From: Karalla daura
Lineage: Eukaryota; Chordata; Actinopteri; Chaetodontiformes; Leiognathidae
Reading direction: 5' to 3'
Length of the DNA: 64,000 bases
NCBI GenBank assembly: GCA_029224185.1
Contig: CM055210.1
Span: forward strand, 11,425,021-11,489,020
The notes under the pieces are model-generated. The model was not told the origin of the DNA. It searched no databases and saw only the letters and a program-made list of their open reading frames with translations. Below, one piece after another: positions 62,501-64,000 of this stretch (its first letter is position 1; each line of letters begins with the position of its first letter). The position numbers were made by a program, and so were the translations under genes.

Positions 62501-62898
62501 CCCCGCGTCCTCCTTCCTCCAGGGCTGGGGGGAGATTCTGTTCCGGTCAAATCTGACTGATTTACATGTTTTTCTGTCTGAAGGAATGAAGCCAATTTTA
62601 TCCCACTGTCACACGGACACATTGCATCTCAACACAAAACTTTTGTAAATTTAGTGTGTTTTGATGCTTTAGACTCGAGATGTTGTCGGTCGAAAATGAC
62701 TACCGATTTAGATGATCATGAATCTATAATGATACACATCTTGTGACTTAATGTTGAGTTTTCTAGCAAATCCTTAGAATACTACAAGATTTGGTCTGAA
62801 TGGGATTCAAACCAGAGGAATCAGTGCTATTCATGGAGCAAACATGTCATGCTAGCTAAGTATTTCTTCGTCATATAATACAAATACTATAAACATAA

Positions 62899-62972
62899 GA
62901 CCTCCAGTTCTTGAGGTCTGCAGTCTTTAAAGACTCTTTATCAACTGAAGTTCAGTTCAGTTGATAAAGAGT
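62899..62972. repeat. cluster of three inverted repeats
   Basis: Three self-complementary sequences lie side by side: AGACCTC...GAGGTCT (about 62899-62920, 7-bp stem); the 14-bp perfect palindrome AGTCTTTAAAGACT (62922-62935); and ACTCTTTATCAACTGAA (62933-62949) with its exact reverse complement at 62956-62972 around a six-base loop. Confidence 0.9.
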
Positions 62973-63059
62973 ACATGTACGTACACAAATGTATATATAT
63001 CTACCATATGATAATATATGACATGATAATGACCTAAAATGTTTCGTTATTGCTCGTGC

Positions 63060-64000
63060 AATAGGCTGCATGTGGCTGCGGCCTTCAATTTCCTCTTTTT
63101 CTCAAGACAAAATTTCACTTTCCTCCACTGCCGCAGTCTTTAAAGCGTCGCTCCTTACTCTGGAGTTGTTATATGGGACATTTATCACATCTCCACAGTT
63201 GGGACTCAGCTGGGTTATCAGCCCAACCAGTGATGTCACCCAGTCCCGGGATGTTTTAATGAAGCCAATACGTTTTCCTTGATGCCAGCGAAGGGTTTTT
63301 TTTTTGCGCAGCGTGGAGGCTCCAGCTGTGGGCTGACACCCCGATAAGCTCGACCTCTCACTCCGCCACCTCACACCGTCCTGCTGCTGACTCATCACTT
63401 GGCCTTTCAGATTAAGAGAAAAGGTCTTGGGGGTGATGCCACATGGGGGGCTAAATGCCAACCGCCCCATCTCAGAAATCTACCTAACCTCTGTTTACAC
63501 TGATTGAAACATGCTGATATGAGAGATGGGGGCCAAAAAAAAAAAAAAGGAAAAAAAAAAGTTTGAATACGGACCAAAATAGGTTAGGGAATGAAACGCT
63601 TGCTGATGCTGCACTAACGCGGCAGATGGGAAATGAAATTGTCGGCTCTTTCCGCTGTGTCCCTCTATCTTTCCGCCCATCCATCCATCTAGTGATCTAT
63701 CCTTCAGCGGCGGAAAAGGCAGAGCTGGGGAGCGCGAGCCACCTGAAGCTTTTAGGTCAGCTCTCACGGGACATCACCCTGCGTCCCCCAAGACTGTGAC
63801 TCAGTTTCAGAGTCCTAACCCAGCAGAATGGCTGACCTCCCTTTGTCAGCGCGCTGCACGCCATGCAACACTGAGGGATTGTCATACGCCGGACAGCCGT
63901 GTCTCTGCTTGTGTATGCATTAAGCTGCTCCCTGGTACTTGTAACCGCGAGGAAACATGGGCGCATGTCTTTCACGGCTGCATTCTAACCAGCTAAGCAG
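63060..64000. other. right-end desert segment, no gene recognised
   Basis: Unique sequence with short A runs (63534-63561). The minus-strand open frame 63102-63470 and the frames at 63484-63799 have no recognisable domain and cross low-complexity sequence. Confidence 0.35.

Overview
The window is vertebrate nuclear DNA, most likely from a percomorph teleost. The genes have spliced GT-AG exons. The intergenic DNA is rich in dinucleotide and tetranucleotide microsatellites, including a GATA/GACA/CATA block of about 360 bp. It also carries many decayed copies of interspersed repeats common in fish genomes. There are no bacterial-style operons, CRISPR arrays or phage genes.

Layout. (1) 1-8752, minus strand: the 5' end of adgra3 (adhesion GPCR A3, formerly GPR125). 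Coding exon 1 (8562-8752) holds the signal peptide and the N-terminal cap of the leucine-rich repeats. Exon 2 (589-660) is a 72-bp LRR exon. They are separated by an intron of about 7.9 kb, and the rest of the gene lies off the left edge. (2) 8753-11513: a divergent intergenic region of about 2.8 kb shared by adgra3 and gba3. It contains the GATA/GACA/CATA microsatellite, a perfect 24-bp inverted repeat and a CRE-like palindrome. (3) 11514-14836, plus strand: a complete five-exon gba3 (cytosolic glycoside hydrolase family 1 beta-glucosidase). My splice model gives 469 codons, the length I recall for human GBA3, with both catalytic glutamates present. (4) about 14.9-64 kb: no gene I can recognise. 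This is a gene desert mixing AT-rich tracts that look like conserved non-coding elements, CpG-dense patches, microsatellites, fish interspersed repeats, one LINE reverse-transcriptase relic (about 57.7 kb), one possible ankyrin-repeat relic (about 48.75 kb) and three unconfirmed exon-like segments.

The divergent order adgra3(-) / gba3(+) followed by a desert matches human 4p15, where GPR125 and GBA3 are neighbours and a large desert leads to PPARGC1A. By that synteny (inference) the desert here may hold long-range regulatory DNA for a ppargc1a-like gene beyond the right edge. The two genes act in unrelated processes: adgra3 is a membrane receptor linked to cell polarity, and gba3 is a cytosolic xenobiotic/glucoside hydrolase. 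Their proximity is positional, though 2.8 kb is short enough for some promoter sharing.

I found no convincing undescribed system. The observations most worth checking are a decayed duplicate of the adgra3 exon 1 end inside intron 1, the perfect inverted repeat at 10.1 kb, an open splice-flanked segment at 16.65-16.80 kb (minus), a duplicated segment at 32.6 and 36.6 kb, and a hairpin cluster at 62.9 kb.
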